Assembly: GCA_947441205.1 (NCBI GenBank)
Contig: CANETM010000009.1
Location: forward strand, 1 to 18,877
DNA: 18,877 bases
Reading direction: 5' to 3'
Source of the DNA: Bacteroidota bacterium
GTDB taxonomy: Bacteria > Bacteroidota > Bacteroidia > Chitinophagales > Chitinophagaceae
Shown: positions 1 through 7,606 of the stretch, piece by piece
Layout: each line of letters begins with the position of its first letter
Position numbering within the stretch: the first letter of the stretch is position 1
The notes under the pieces: generated by a model
What the model saw: the letters and a program-made list of their open reading frames with translations, nothing else
Databases searched by the model: none
Told to the model about the DNA's origin: nothing
Made by a program: the position numbers and the translations under genes

Positions 1-156
1 GAATCTTTGATTAATCATCCTGCAAGCATGACACATGCATCTATTCCAAGAGACATAAGAATTGCAAATGGTTTAGCCGACGGATTAATTCGTTTGAGTG
101 TGGGGATTGAAGATGCGGAAGATATCATTGCTGATTTGGAACAAGCCATAGGATAA
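1..156 (+). CDS. C-terminal end of a Cys/Met-metabolism PLP-dependent enzyme (partial)
   Basis: Only the last 51 codons are present, read in frame from base 1 to the TAA at 154-156; the gene starts outside the window. The fragment carries HPASMTHASIP, then GLADGLIRLSVGIED, then a closing acidic stretch ending DLEQAIG. This is the characteristic C-terminus of the trans-sulfuration family (cystathionine gamma-synthase or lyase, O-acetylhomoserine sulfhydrylase, methionine gamma-lyase), where the RLSVGIE segment contains the arginine that binds the substrate carboxylate. Family membership is clear, but these enzymes cannot be told apart from the tail alone. The catalytic lysine and the PLP site lie upstream. 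The next gene on the same strand follows after 61 bases. Confidence 0.85.
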   Translation, partial: ESLINHPASMTHASIPRDIRIANGLADGLIRLSVGIEDAEDIIADLEQAIG

Positions 157-217
157 TGCAACAATGTATTTGATAAGATGATGGAATATAACATTTGAGA
201 AAAGGATAATCAATAAA

Positions 218-1003
218 GTGAGTAAGCAAATAGAGATTAAAAAAATATTAGACCAAAAAGTTCGGCAATACAATAAGATTGATTTCATTGAAAAAGATCC
301 CATTTGTATTCCACATCAATATACAAAGCAGCAAGACATAGAAATTGCTGCTTTTTTTGCCGCCATTTTTGCATGGGGAAACAGAACAACCATCATAAAT
401 AAGAGTAAGGAATTATTAAATAGAATGGACAATGCTCCTTATGATTTTTGCATCCATCACCAGCCCAAGGATCTCAAAAAAATAATAGGATTTGTACATC
501 GCACCTTTAATGATACCGATGCTTTGTATTGTATTGAATTTTTTAAACAACACTTTCAAAAACAACAAAGTTTAGAAACTGCCTTTTTTACAAACCAAAT
601 AACAGGCAAACAAATTAAATCAGTTGAAGCGGCATTAACGCATTTTCAAACCTATTTTATGTCATTTGAAGATGCTCCAAAGCGAACACAAAAACACATT
701 GCTAGCCCTGCGAGTGGATCAACTTGCAAAAGACTTAATATGTTTTTGAGATGGATGATTAGAAAGGACAAGCAAAATGTAGATTTTGGAATTTGGAAAA
801 GTATACAACCTAGTGCTTTAATTATGCCCATTGATGTTCATGTAGCAAGAGTTTCAAGAAGCATTGGCATATTAAAAAGACCACAAACCGATTGGCAGGC
901 TGCATTGGAGCTTACACATTATTGCCGTAGTTTAGATCCGAAGGACCCGGTTAAATATGACTATGCCCTATTTAGCTTAGGTGTAATTGAAAAATTTATA
1001 TAA
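218..1003 (+). CDS. TIGR02757 / DUF2400 family protein
   Basis: This 261-residue protein belongs to the TIGR02757/DUF2400 family, which is common in Bacteroidota and has no firmly assigned biochemical role. The family hallmarks are visible: an N-terminal AAFFAAIFAWGNR segment near residues 46-56, and a C-terminal block with MPIDVHVARVSRSIG, a conserved SLDPKDPVKYDYALFSLG stretch, and a terminus right after it. The ID-VH-aRv-R pattern resembles the helix-hairpin-helix DNA glycosylase fold, so a nucleic-acid role is possible, but that is inference. The start is GTG at 218. There is an in-frame TGA at 179-181 and no ATG between it and 218. A purine-rich AAAAGGA lies at 200-206. The preceding PLP-enzyme gene ends 61 bases upstream. 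Family call is confident; function is unknown. Confidence 0.85.
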   Translation: MSKQIEIKKILDQKVRQYNKIDFIEKDPICIPHQYTKQQDIEIAAFFAAIFAWGNRTTIINKSKELLNRMDNAPYDFCIHHQPKDLKKIIGFVHRTFNDTDALYCIEFFKQHFQKQQSLETAFFTNQITGKQIKSVEAALTHFQTYFMSFEDAPKRTQKHIASPASGSTCKRLNMFLRWMIRKDKQNVDFGIWKSIQPSALIMPIDVHVARVSRSIGILKRPQTDWQAALELTHYCRSLDPKDPVKYDYALFSLGVIEKFI

Positions 1004-1098
1004 TTCCGCGAAAATTTGAATTCCTTTAAATAACCTAAATTGTTTTAAAGTATATACAATTAAAAGTATAAAATTAAATACGTTCATCATTAAATACC

Positions 1099-1377
1099 AT
1101 GGAAATAAACCTACAGTCACTTGAAAAATTAGATACACCGAGTTTAGAAACTACGATTAATGAACTTATCAAAAATGATTTTTCAAGATTAGTACAAATT
1201 TTATATCGTATTGATGTATCGGAAGCAAAGCTTAAAAATATATTAAGTGCTAACCCATCTGAAGATGCAGGTAAACTAATTGCACAAGTAATTATTGAAA
1301 GATTAGCTGCTACTAAAAAAGCAAGGGAAAGTTTTAATACTACACCCAAAATAGATGACACAGAAGAAAGATTATAA
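1099..1377 (+). CDS. Small conserved hypothetical protein, 92 aa
   Basis: A 92-residue soluble protein, predicted to be mostly helical and charged, with no signal peptide or membrane segment. The centre reads LVQILYRIDVSEAKLKNIL followed by a segment with AGKLIAQVIIERL, and the C-terminus is polar and acidic (DDTEERL). I recall similar short proteins of this layout in Bacteroidota genomes, but I cannot name a domain or function. The ATG at 1099 is preceded by a 95-base gap after the DUF2400 gene. A similar-sized ORF lies antisense over almost the same bases; the plus-strand reading is preferred because its composition looks like a real cytosolic helical protein, while the antisense reading looks like a mirror of it. 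The gene converges on the SDR gene, 50 bases away, with no clear terminator between them. Confidence 0.7.
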   Translation: MEINLQSLEKLDTPSLETTINELIKNDFSRLVQILYRIDVSEAKLKNILSANPSEDAGKLIAQVIIERLAATKKARESFNTTPKIDDTEERL

Positions 1378-1427
1378 ATGAAAACAGGCGACTGATAATT
1401 ACCTATTTTAGTGGATGCATAATTTAA

Positions 1428-2126
1428 TTATAGGTCCCCTAATTGAGGTCGCATAATAATATCCTCCACTACAGCTTGATTACTAAGTTGTGTCGACGCA
1501 TAAATCATTTTAGCAATATCACTAGCCTCCATAATTCTTTTTGGATCAACACCTGAACCCGCCCAGCTATTGGTGTATGCAGCTCCTGGACAAACGGCTG
1601 TAACTTTAATGCCTTTATCTTTTAATTCTAATCGTAAGTTTTTTGAAAAGCCTAATAAAGCAAATTTGCTGATACTGTATGCACCTCCATTTTCATAGGC
1701 TCCCAAGGAAGCAATAGAGCAAATATTAAAAATATGGCCTGATTTTTTAGTGAGCATACTTGGCAAAATGGCCCTAGTTAAATGATAAGCTGAAAACAAA
1801 TTGGTATCAAGCTGACCCTGCAATTGCCCCTCAGCCTCCTCCATTAATTTACCTGGTACAAAATAACCAGCATTATTAATTAAAATATCCGCTTGGGTTT
1901 TTTGTAAACACCATTTTGAAAAAGCATCCACATTGGCTTTTTGGGAAAGGTCAGATGCAAAATATTCAATATTTACTAAAGGAAATTGAGCGCGTAAATC
2001 AGTTGCTGCTTTTTCAAGGTCCGCAGGTGTTTTACTAGTTAAATACAAATCATGGCCATGTGCGGCAAATTGTTGCGCAATTGCAAAACCAATTCCTTTT
2101 GAAGCACCCGTAATTATAATATTCAT
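1428..2126 (-). CDS. SDR family NAD(P)-dependent oxidoreductase
   Basis: A short-chain dehydrogenase/reductase of 232 residues. With the start at 2126, the nucleotide-binding TGASKGIG motif is at residues 6-13, the structural NNAG at 84-87, the catalytic serine is S137, and Y150-x3-K154 is the active-site pair; the fold is complete and of classical-SDR length. Substrate cannot be predicted; relatives reduce or oxidise sugars, ketones or fatty-acyl groups. The reading frame is open further upstream to a TTG at 2204, which would add 26 residues rich in Tyr, Leu and Ile. I reject that extension because it is absent from classical SDRs and would consume the whole promoter space shared with the divergent gene starting at 2207. 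Cytosolic enzyme, transcribed leftward, probably alone. Confidence 0.88.
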   Translation of the reverse strand: MNIIITGASKGIGFAIAQQFAAHGHDLYLTSKTPADLEKAATDLRAQFPLVNIEYFASDLSQKANVDAFSKWCLQKTQADILINNAGYFVPGKLMEEAEGQLQGQLDTNLFSAYHLTRAILPSMLTKKSGHIFNICSIASLGAYENGGAYSISKFALLGFSKNLRLELKDKGIKVTAVCPGAAYTNSWAGSGVDPKRIMEASDIAKMIYASTQLSNQAVVEDIIMRPQLGDL

Positions 2127-2206
2127 AATAAAAACAATTAATAATAATATAAGATAAAGATAGTAAGCAAAATTGTAATTTCGTAGGGTATTCAATAATA
2201 CCAATT

Positions 2207-2908
2207 ATGAACTTGCCCTATCAGCATCTATTTTTTGATCTTGACCATACCATTTGGGATTTTGAAATGAATTCGAAAGAAACCTTGCTAGACCTGCACC
2301 ATAAATATAATTTAGAAGACAAGGGAATCAGCGATTTTGACGCATTCTATGATCAGTATAGTATACACAATCATCGATTATGGGACAGATACACAAAAGG
2401 TTTTATTAAACAAGATGAGTTGAGATGGAAACGTATTTATTTAAGCTTATTGGAATATAAAATTGCAGATGAAAAGCTTTCAAGGGAAATGTCGGTTGAT
2501 TATTTAGATATTTTACCCAATAAAAAAAACTTATTCCCTTATTGTATTGAAATTTTAGATTACTTAAAAAACAAAGGATATGAAATGCACTTAATCACTA
2601 ATGGATTTGAGTCCGTTCAGTTTAAGAAAATTGAAAACTCCAATTTAGCACCCTATTTTAAGGAAGTAATCACTTCAGAAGCAAGTAATAGCTTAAAACC
2701 AAATAAAGAAATTTTTGAATACGCATTGCAAAAATCAAAAGCGAAGTTGGAACATAGCATTATGCTTGGTGACAATGAAAGTGCCGATATTCAAGGCGCC
2801 ATTAATATTGGAATGGACTCGGTTTTTGTAAACCACATTAATGCAGTACCAACCGTACCAGCAACTTATACCATTACACATTTAAAAGAGTTAGAAGCTA
2901 TTTTATAA
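2207..2908 (+). CDS. yjjG: YjjG family noncanonical pyrimidine nucleotidase (HAD superfamily)
   Basis: A 233-residue HAD-superfamily phosphohydrolase of subfamily IA. All four HAD motifs are present: motif I DLDHT with nucleophile D11 and acid/base D13, motif II T131 in LITNG, motif III K164 in SLKPNKE, and motif IV with D189 and D194 in LGDNESAD. The opening FFDLDHTIWDFEMNS and the helical cap domain (about residues 20-105) match the YjjG (TIGR02254) group, whose studied members dephosphorylate nucleoside monophosphates, including abnormal pyrimidine nucleotides, as house-cleaning enzymes. It diverges from the SDR gene with 80 bases between the two ATG codons; TAATTTCG at 2176-2183 is one base away from the TAnnTTTG promoter consensus. 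Transcription ends at the hairpin at 2926-2960. Exact nucleotide preference is not visible. Confidence 0.88.
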   Translation: MNLPYQHLFFDLDHTIWDFEMNSKETLLDLHHKYNLEDKGISDFDAFYDQYSIHNHRLWDRYTKGFIKQDELRWKRIYLSLLEYKIADEKLSREMSVDYLDILPNKKNLFPYCIEILDYLKNKGYEMHLITNGFESVQFKKIENSNLAPYFKEVITSEASNSLKPNKEIFEYALQKSKAKLEHSIMLGDNESADIQGAINIGMDSVFVNHINAVPTVPATYTITHLKELEAIL

Positions 2909-2925
2909 GGTTAACATAACCTTCA

Positions 2926-2960
2926 TTAAAAAGGCCTCGATAAAATCGAGGCCTTTTTAA
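2926..2960. terminator. Bidirectional intrinsic terminator
   Basis: A perfect 16-bp inverted repeat pairs 2926-2941 with 2945-2960 around a 3-base AAA loop. The core is GGCCTCGAT / ATCGAGGCC, flanked by A-tract and T-tract on opposite sides, so it can end transcription of the rightward yjjG gene and of the leftward psd operon, which converge here. Confidence 0.9.
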
Positions 2961-2987
2961 TTTGTTCTAATTATTTAAAATAGATAA

Positions 2988-3644
2988 TTACCATTTAGCT
3001 AAAACGGTAATGCCCCCTTTAACTACATCACCGATTTTACAATTAATTTTTGCATCTATTGGAAACAATAAGTCAACCCTACTACCAAATTTTATAAAGC
3101 CGTATTCAGCCGTTTGATCATACTTTGTGCCTACTGCAGCATAATTACAAATACGACGAGCTAGCGCACCAGCAATTTGTTTTAATAAAATACTACCCTT
3201 TTCATTTTCAATAACCACTGACCATCTTTCATTATCAGTTGAAGACTTTGGATGCCAGGCTACTAAAAATTTACCAGGATGGTATTGGTTGTAAATAATA
3301 TTTCCAGCTATAGGCGTTCGGTTAACGTGCACATTTGCAGGACTCATAAATACACTTACTTGAATTCGTTTTTCAGTGTAATACTCATCTGGTTGCACTT
3401 CCTCAATCACAACTACTTTACCGTCAGCAGGAGAAACAATAGCATTAGCGTCATTTGTCCAATTTCTACTTGGCATTCTGAAGAAAGAAACAATAAATAA
3501 AAATAATCCTAAGGTGATGATAAAAACTACCCAAGCAGCTATACAACTGATTGGAAATAGGTATGAAAAGCTAGCAATATTTAAAGCGCCTACCAATAAG
3601 GCAGTTAATGCAATGGTAGCTGTTCCTTCTTTATGTATGGTCAT
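2988..3644 (-). CDS. psd: Phosphatidylserine decarboxylase, short pyruvoyl type
   Basis: This 218-residue protein makes phosphatidylethanolamine from phosphatidylserine. Two hydrophobic segments (about residues 8-30 and 33-55) anchor it in the inner membrane. The catalytic domain begins at the conserved SPADGKV (D74) and continues through NVHVNRTPI (H106) and a YHPGKF segment. The self-cleavage site is FGS at residues 186-188: in this family the chain breaks between G187 and S188 and the serine becomes the pyruvoyl prosthetic group. The length and the FGSRVD site place it in the short class found in Bacteroidota rather than the longer enterobacterial enzyme with LGST. It is the last gene of the leftward operon CPBP - DUF2007 - cdsA - psd, 33 bases after cdsA, and ends at the shared hairpin. 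Call is confident. Confidence 0.93.
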   Translation of the reverse strand: MTIHKEGTATIALTALLVGALNIASFSYLFPISCIAAWVVFIITLGLFLFIVSFFRMPSRNWTNDANAIVSPADGKVVVIEEVQPDEYYTEKRIQVSVFMSPANVHVNRTPIAGNIIYNQYHPGKFLVAWHPKSSTDNERWSVVIENEKGSILLKQIAGALARRICNYAAVGTKYDQTAEYGFIKFGSRVDLLFPIDAKINCKIGDVVKGGITVLAKW

Positions 3645-3677
3645 GCAATTTATTTAATGTGCGAATATAAAACTATT

Positions 3678-4547
3678 TTACTGATGATACATAATATCAA
3701 GCAATAACCAAACAAATGGCCCAGCTAATAATATGGAATCAAATCGATCTAAAAAACCACCGTGACCTGGCATCATACTTCCACTATCTTTTACACCAGC
3801 CATTCTTTTTAACTTACTTTCAAAAAAATCACCATAATTACCCGCTACCACCGAAACCAGACAAATTAAAAAAACAGCATTGGTATTTAAATCAGGTATA
3901 AAATATGCAGTTGCCTTGGAAACTACTAAAATGGAAATAAGCATGCCACCGATTGTACCCTCCCAAGTCTTATTAGGAGACACTGTTGAAATTTGTCTTT
4001 TCCCAATCATGGATCCTACTAAATAAGCCATGGTGTCATTCACCCAAACGGCTACTATGATTAACAATGGTATCGCAAAATCCCAATTCCTGTAATAAGT
4101 TGAAACAGGTGCTCCCTTTATTTGATAAAAAAGGGATAAAGCCATTGGTATATAAATTAAGCCTCCAATAGTAATAGCCCAATTTTGTAAACTAATTTTT
4201 TTACTTAAAACATCTCCAATAATCATAATAACTAAAATAGCTGGGACAATTCTTGTACCCACTAATTTAAATATTTGACCTTCCAATGGTAAAATTTTAG
4301 CGGATAGCGTAAACATAATTCCTGCAGCCAATAAATAAAATCCCCATTTATGAAATAGTGAAATGCTTTTATAATTTGGATAAATAAGAGATAATAATTT
4401 TTGATACTCAAACAAACATCCCATTGCAATGATTAAAAATAAGGTGAAAAAGGAATAGTTATTCCAAATCAACCCACATAGCATAATAATGACAAAAACC
4501 AATGCAGATAATGCTCTCACCTTAAAAACTGAAAAATTTAAAGCCAT
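3678..4547 (-). CDS. cdsA: Phosphatidate cytidylyltransferase (CDP-diglyceride synthase)
   Basis: An integral membrane enzyme of 289 residues that converts phosphatidic acid plus CTP to CDP-diacylglycerol, the common precursor of bacterial phospholipids. Several hydrophobic helices span the protein. The family signature lies at about residues 244-270: SKLKRMAGVKDSGSMMPGHG followed by GFLDRFD, containing the metal- and CTP-binding aspartates. The preferred start is the ATG at 4545-4547. The frame is open to a TTG at 4604, but that would overlap the end of the DUF2007 gene and add a lysine-rich leader unlike the family. Spacing is 31 bases from the upstream DUF2007 gene and 33 bases to psd, so co-transcription is likely. 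CdsA and Psd act at the start and end of the same PE pathway; phosphatidylserine synthase is not in the window. Confidence 0.93.
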   Translation of the reverse strand: MALNFSVFKVRALSALVFVIIMLCGLIWNNYSFFTLFLIIAMGCLFEYQKLLSLIYPNYKSISLFHKWGFYLLAAGIMFTLSAKILPLEGQIFKLVGTRIVPAILVIMIIGDVLSKKISLQNWAITIGGLIYIPMALSLFYQIKGAPVSTYYRNWDFAIPLLIIVAVWVNDTMAYLVGSMIGKRQISTVSPNKTWEGTIGGMLISILVVSKATAYFIPDLNTNAVFLICLVSVVAGNYGDFFESKLKRMAGVKDSGSMMPGHGGFLDRFDSILLAGPFVWLLLDIMYHQ

Positions 4548-4578
4548 AAATTTTATATATTTTAATTGAATTTTATAA

Positions 4579-4797
4579 TTATGCTTCCAAAGTATTTTGC
4601 TCAATTGTTTTTAGTACGACATGTGCAATATTGACAAAGTCATTTGGCACATAGACTTCTACTTCGCCTAAAAAAACATAGGACGAATCCTGCCGATCTA
4701 ACAGTTTTGCAGGTACCTCATTTTGAATCAATAAATCAGTCACCATCATGGCGGTAGCTAAATTATTATTCGAGTATATTTTTTTCCAATCTTTCAT
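4579..4797 (-). CDS. DUF2007 domain protein (putative signal-transducing protein), 72 aa
   Basis: A 72-residue soluble protein with the ferredoxin-like DUF2007 pattern: an N-terminal strand (KKIYSNNNLATAMMV), a helix, then NEVPAKLLDRQDSSYVFLGE, a strand with VEVYVPNDF, and a C-terminal helix. Members are small proteins labelled 'putative signal transducing' without proven function. Its ATG at 4795-4797 lies inside the end of the CPBP protease gene, overlapping by 32 bases, which suggests translational coupling. It is followed 31 bases later by cdsA. The position between a membrane protease and a phospholipid enzyme hints at a role linked to the envelope, but that is only inference from context. 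Confidence 0.83.
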   Translation of the reverse strand: MKDWKKIYSNNNLATAMMVTDLLIQNEVPAKLLDRQDSSYVFLGEVEVYVPNDFVNIAHVVLKTIEQNTLEA

Positions 4798-5689
4798 AAT
4801 TTGTATCTTTTTTCAAACAATGCAAAAAATAAACAACTAGCGCAACTGCAACAATACCCCAATATAAGGGTAAGTTTTCATCCATTACTTTATTCATTTT
4901 TTGATGATTACCACGAACTGTATATAAAGTAATAATAGCAATGCCATTGTTTATAAAGTGTAGTATAATAGGTAACCAAATGGTTCTCGAATACTCAAAA
5001 ATAAATCCCAACACGATACCTAATACCATTCTTGATAAAAATCCAAAATATGAAAAATGGAATGCACTAAAAATGATAGCTGTTACCACAATGGCTACTA
5101 TGGGCTTTCCGGACCATGCTAAAAGTGTTTTTTGTAAAGCACCTCTAAAGTATAATTCCTCAACAATTGCAGGAATCAATGCCACTGCAAATAAATTTAT
5201 TAATAAATCGCCAATGGAGTTCATTTGTGTCATGACCATCATCGCTTTTTTATAGCTTGCTTCTAATTCCTCAGCCCATTGTTTAAAGGAAACGGGTATG
5301 GGTATCATTTCCGTCAAGGTTGCCGTGGCGCCACTTAATAATAAACCAGCTAGTGCCAATAATATTACCCAGCCAACCCATTTTATGGATTCAATTTTCT
5401 TAAATCCAAAGTTTTGTAAAATGGGTCCTTTTGAAAAATAGGCAATCGCAAAACTTGGTAACATAAATGCAATAATGGATGCCAAGGCATTCGCAAATAA
5501 GGAAACATGAGCGTTTTTAGGCAGTAGTAAAACAGTTTGTATTTCAGTTAAACCTACATGTAAATAATTGGCAACAATTGAAAAAGTAATAAAAGCCCCT
5601 AAAATCATGCTAATACCGGTAGCAGCGATAAGAATAGCCAAGCGCATTCCTGGAAGCATATAAAAAAGGGATCTGTCCTTATAACTCAT
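4766..5689 (-). CDS. CPBP family intramembrane glutamic endopeptidase (CAAX/Abi type)
   Basis: A 307-residue polytopic membrane protein of the CPBP (CAAX protease and bacteriocin-processing) family. The conserved motifs are intact: EExxxR at E177, E178 and R182 (EELYFRG), FxxxH ending at H211 (FSAFH), and HxxxN at H244 and N248 (HFINN). These residues form the active site in this family. Hydrophobic segments occupy roughly residues 14-45, 65-85, 103-122, 160-176, 195-215, 220-235 and 270-290. The natural substrate is unknown; relatives process prenylated proteins or peptides or act in self-immunity. It is the first gene of the leftward operon to psd. The divergent dus gene starts 63 bases away, so the promoters must lie in that short gap. 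Confidence 0.88.
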   Translation of the reverse strand: MSYKDRSLFYMLPGMRLAILIAATGISMILGAFITFSIVANYLHVGLTEIQTVLLLPKNAHVSLFANALASIIAFMLPSFAIAYFSKGPILQNFGFKKIESIKWVGWVILLALAGLLLSGATATLTEMIPIPVSFKQWAEELEASYKKAMMVMTQMNSIGDLLINLFAVALIPAIVEELYFRGALQKTLLAWSGKPIVAIVVTAIIFSAFHFSYFGFLSRMVLGIVLGFIFEYSRTIWLPIILHFINNGIAIITLYTVRGNHQKMNKVMDENLPLYWGIVAVALVVYFLHCLKKDTNYERLEKNILE

Positions 5690-5707
5690 CTAAATACAAA
5701 TTTTGGC

Positions 5708-5715
5708 TACATTTG
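5708..5715 (+). promoter_or_regulatory. Candidate -7 promoter element for the dus gene
   Basis: TACATTTG is an exact match to TAnnTTTG, the -7 element of the main sigma factor in Bacteroidota, and lies 36 bases before the dus ATG. A matching -33 element at the usual spacing is not evident, so this is a candidate only. Confidence 0.4.
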
Positions 5716-5751
5716 CAGCAGTTTCAATTAAATGCAAGATAACGAATTCAT

Positions 5752-6792
5752 ATGGTTTCTATAGGCAATATACAATTACCGGATTTTCCATTATTACTCG
5801 CTCCCATGGAGGATGTGAGTGACCCACCTTTTCGTGCCGTTTGTAAGGACAATGGCGCCGATTTAATGTATACTGAATTTATCAGTAGTGAAGGGTTAAT
5901 TCGTGATGCCATAAAAAGCAAGCAAAAACTTGATATTTACGATTATGAACGCCCTATAGGCATTCAAATATTTGGTGGTGATGAGGAGGCTTTGGCCTTG
6001 TGTACTAAAATAGTTGATACCGTAAATCCAGATTTAATTGACATAAATTTTGGCTGTCCAGTAAAGAAAGTGGCCATGAAAGGGGCCGGCGCAGGGGTAT
6101 TAAAGGACTTGGATTTAATGGTGCGTTTAACGGAGGCGGTTGTAAAAAGTACCAATTTACCGGTTACGGTAAAAACAAGATTAGGTTGGGATGAAAACAG
6201 TAAAAATATTCGCGAGGTAGCAGTTCGACTACAAGATGTGGGTGTTAAAGCATTAGCCATTCATGGTCGTACGCGTATGCAAATGTATAAGGGGGAAGCT
6301 GATTGGACCTTGATTGGAGAAGTAAAAAATGATCCCCGCGTTACCATGCCTATATTTGGTAATGGAGACATTAACTCACCTGAAAAAGCGGTGGAATATA
6401 AAAATAGATATGGAGTGGATGGTATTATGATTGGACGTGCCGCTATTGGATATCCATGGATATTTAGAGAGATAAAACATTTTATTGCAACGGGTGAAAA
6501 AAGAGCTGATCCAACTATTGAAGAAAGAGTTGAAGTAGCCAGAAATCATTTACGTAAATCATTGGAATGGAAGGGTCCTATTGCAGGTATTAATGAAATG
6601 AGAAGACATTATGCTAACTATTTAAAAGGTCTTCCAAGTATTAAAGACTATCGCGCTAAATTAGTTCGTATCACAGAGCCTTCAGAAATAGAAGCAGTTT
6701 TAGACGAAATTAAAGAGCAGTATAAAGGCATGGTAATTGAGTCAGGGAAAATTGTATTGGAAAACTATCACGAACACTGCCCTATAAATTAA
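5752..6792 (+). CDS. dusB: tRNA-dihydrouridine synthase, DusB type
   Basis: A 346-residue flavoprotein that reduces specific uridines in the tRNA D-loop to dihydrouridine using FMN and NADPH. The N-terminal TIM barrel shows LAPMEDVSDPPFR at residues 16-28, the catalytic cysteine C102 in INFGCPVKK, K141 in VTVKTRLGW, H171 in HGRTRMQMYKG, and the phosphate-binding GNGDI and IMIGRAAIGYPWIF segments. The C-terminal helical domain binds tRNA. Length and motifs fit the DusB/NifR3 group, although assignment among Dus subgroups from sequence alone is less certain than the family. Start is the ATG at 5752, with the family N-terminus following at once. Transcription probably begins near the TAnnTTTG match at 5708-5715 and ends at the hairpin at 6811-6846. 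Confidence 0.93.
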   Translation: MVSIGNIQLPDFPLLLAPMEDVSDPPFRAVCKDNGADLMYTEFISSEGLIRDAIKSKQKLDIYDYERPIGIQIFGGDEEALALCTKIVDTVNPDLIDINFGCPVKKVAMKGAGAGVLKDLDLMVRLTEAVVKSTNLPVTVKTRLGWDENSKNIREVAVRLQDVGVKALAIHGRTRMQMYKGEADWTLIGEVKNDPRVTMPIFGNGDINSPEKAVEYKNRYGVDGIMIGRAAIGYPWIFREIKHFIATGEKRADPTIEERVEVARNHLRKSLEWKGPIAGINEMRRHYANYLKGLPSIKDYRAKLVRITEPSEIEAVLDEIKEQYKGMVIESGKIVLENYHEHCPIN

Positions 6793-6810
6793 AAAGTATT
6801 CATACAACTA

Positions 6811-6846
6811 ATAAAAAAGGAGTCTCGACAGAAACTCCTTTTTTAT
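6811..6846. terminator. Bidirectional intrinsic terminator
   Basis: Stem 6811-6823 pairs with 6834-6846 (core GGAGT / ACTCC flanked by six A and six T plus an outer A-T pair each), with a 10-base loop. It ends both the rightward dus gene and the leftward glutathione peroxidase gene, whose stop codon is only four bases past the stem. Confidence 0.88.
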
Positions 6847-6849
6847 TAA

Positions 6850-7509
6850 TTAATATTTCGCTTCTATTGCACTAATTACTTCAGGTGCTAAAGGATCAAC
6901 GGTCATAGGGAAATACTGCATTAACACCCCTTGTTCATTTACTAAGTATTTACAAAAATTCCAAGCAGGTTCCTGGTGACACCACCCATTAATAGTCATG
7001 TCCGATAACCATTTATAAACTTCGCTTTGGTGATTTTTTTTAATGACAATTGATTTTTCCATTAATGGGAAAGTAACCCCGTAATTTTTTTTACAAAAAC
7101 TTTCAATATTTGCGTTATCACTTTTCTCTTGTTCTTTAAAATCATTAGCTGGAAAACCTATTATGACTAATTGATAACGATATTGAATTGACAATTTCTC
7201 CAAGGCATCATATTGACCAGTAAAACCACAATCACTTGCCGTATTTACAATTAAAACTTTTTTACCTTTTAAATCAGCAAAATTAAAATCCTTTCCATTA
7301 ATGTCCTTTGTTGAAAGGGAATAAAAAGAAACCAAAGGAATAGCATTATTTTTATTGGTCTGAATTTGTTTTCTTCCACTTGCCTTGCTGGTCCACATAA
7401 TAGCAGGGTACATTGTTTTTAATACAGATTGTCGATAAGACATTCCTGATTTTTTCATTAACAAAGTGGCGGTAACCAAAACGCCTAAGGCAATGGCAAT
7501 CTTAATCAT
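6850..7509 (-). CDS. Glutathione peroxidase family protein, membrane-anchored
   Basis: A thiol peroxidase of the glutathione peroxidase family, 219 residues from the ATG at 7507-7509. The N-terminus has one hydrophobic segment (about residues 4-18) that may anchor the protein, with the peroxidase domain starting near residue 60. The catalytic tetrad is complete: cysteine C94 in NTASDCGFT (cysteine, not selenocysteine), Q127 in FKEQE, and W183-N184 in PAWNF. The usual FPCNQF is FPANDF here, so the neighbouring Cys and Gln are changed while the catalytic Gln is kept. Bacterial Cys-type members usually use thioredoxin. The frame is open upstream to a TTG at 7584; this would add 25 residues made largely of a 7-residue tandem repeat, so I prefer the ATG. 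It follows the aldehyde dehydrogenase gene and is likely in the same operon. Confidence 0.87.
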   Translation of the reverse strand: MIKIAIALGVLVTATLLMKKSGMSYRQSVLKTMYPAIMWTSKASGRKQIQTNKNNAIPLVSFYSLSTKDINGKDFNFADLKGKKVLIVNTASDCGFTGQYDALEKLSIQYRYQLVIIGFPANDFKEQEKSDNANIESFCKKNYGVTFPLMEKSIVIKKNHQSEVYKWLSDMTINGWCHQEPAWNFCKYLVNEQGVLMQYFPMTVDPLAPEVISAIEAKY

Positions 7510-7522
7510 GATATTTTTTTTA

Positions 7523-7564
7523 TTTTTCAAACCAGCTCCAATATTTTTCAAATCAGTTCCAATA
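7523..7564. repeat. 21-bp tandem duplication upstream of the glutathione peroxidase gene
   Basis: Units 7523-7543 and 7544-7564 are adjacent and match at 19 of 21 positions; the two differences are C/T transitions. With the ATG start at 7509 the repeat is in the leader between aldehyde dehydrogenase and glutathione peroxidase. With the TTG start it would encode KNIGTDL-KNIGAGL. Confidence 0.85.
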
Positions 7565-7606
7565 TTTTTTCTAGCATCATTCAAGTAACAGTTTTATAAA
7601 CTTCAA

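Noticed and set aside
1038..1061. AATTGT ... ACAATT inverted repeat with a 12-base spacer before the 92-residue gene
   Set aside because: Arms of six AT-rich bases with a long spacer are expected by chance in this composition, and nothing else supports an operator.
1074..1361. Open frame of 95 codons on the minus strand over the 92-residue hypothetical gene
   Set aside because: It mirrors the plus-strand gene base for base. The plus reading gives a balanced, charged helical protein and starts with a good ATG; only one of the two can reasonably be a gene.
1378..1427. Possible terminator between the convergent hypothetical and SDR genes
   Set aside because: Only AT-rich partial pairing (CCTAT / ATAGG, far apart) is seen, with no stable stem and no T-tract, unlike the four clear terminators elsewhere.
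2127..2204. 26-residue N-terminal extension of the SDR protein starting at a TTG
   Set aside because: The classical SDR fold begins right at the ATG at 2126, and the extension would leave only two bases before the divergent yjjG start.
4548..4604. 19-residue extension of CdsA from a TTG
   Set aside because: It overlaps the end of the DUF2007 gene and adds a basic leader not expected for CdsA; the ATG at 4547 has a normal 31-base operon gap.
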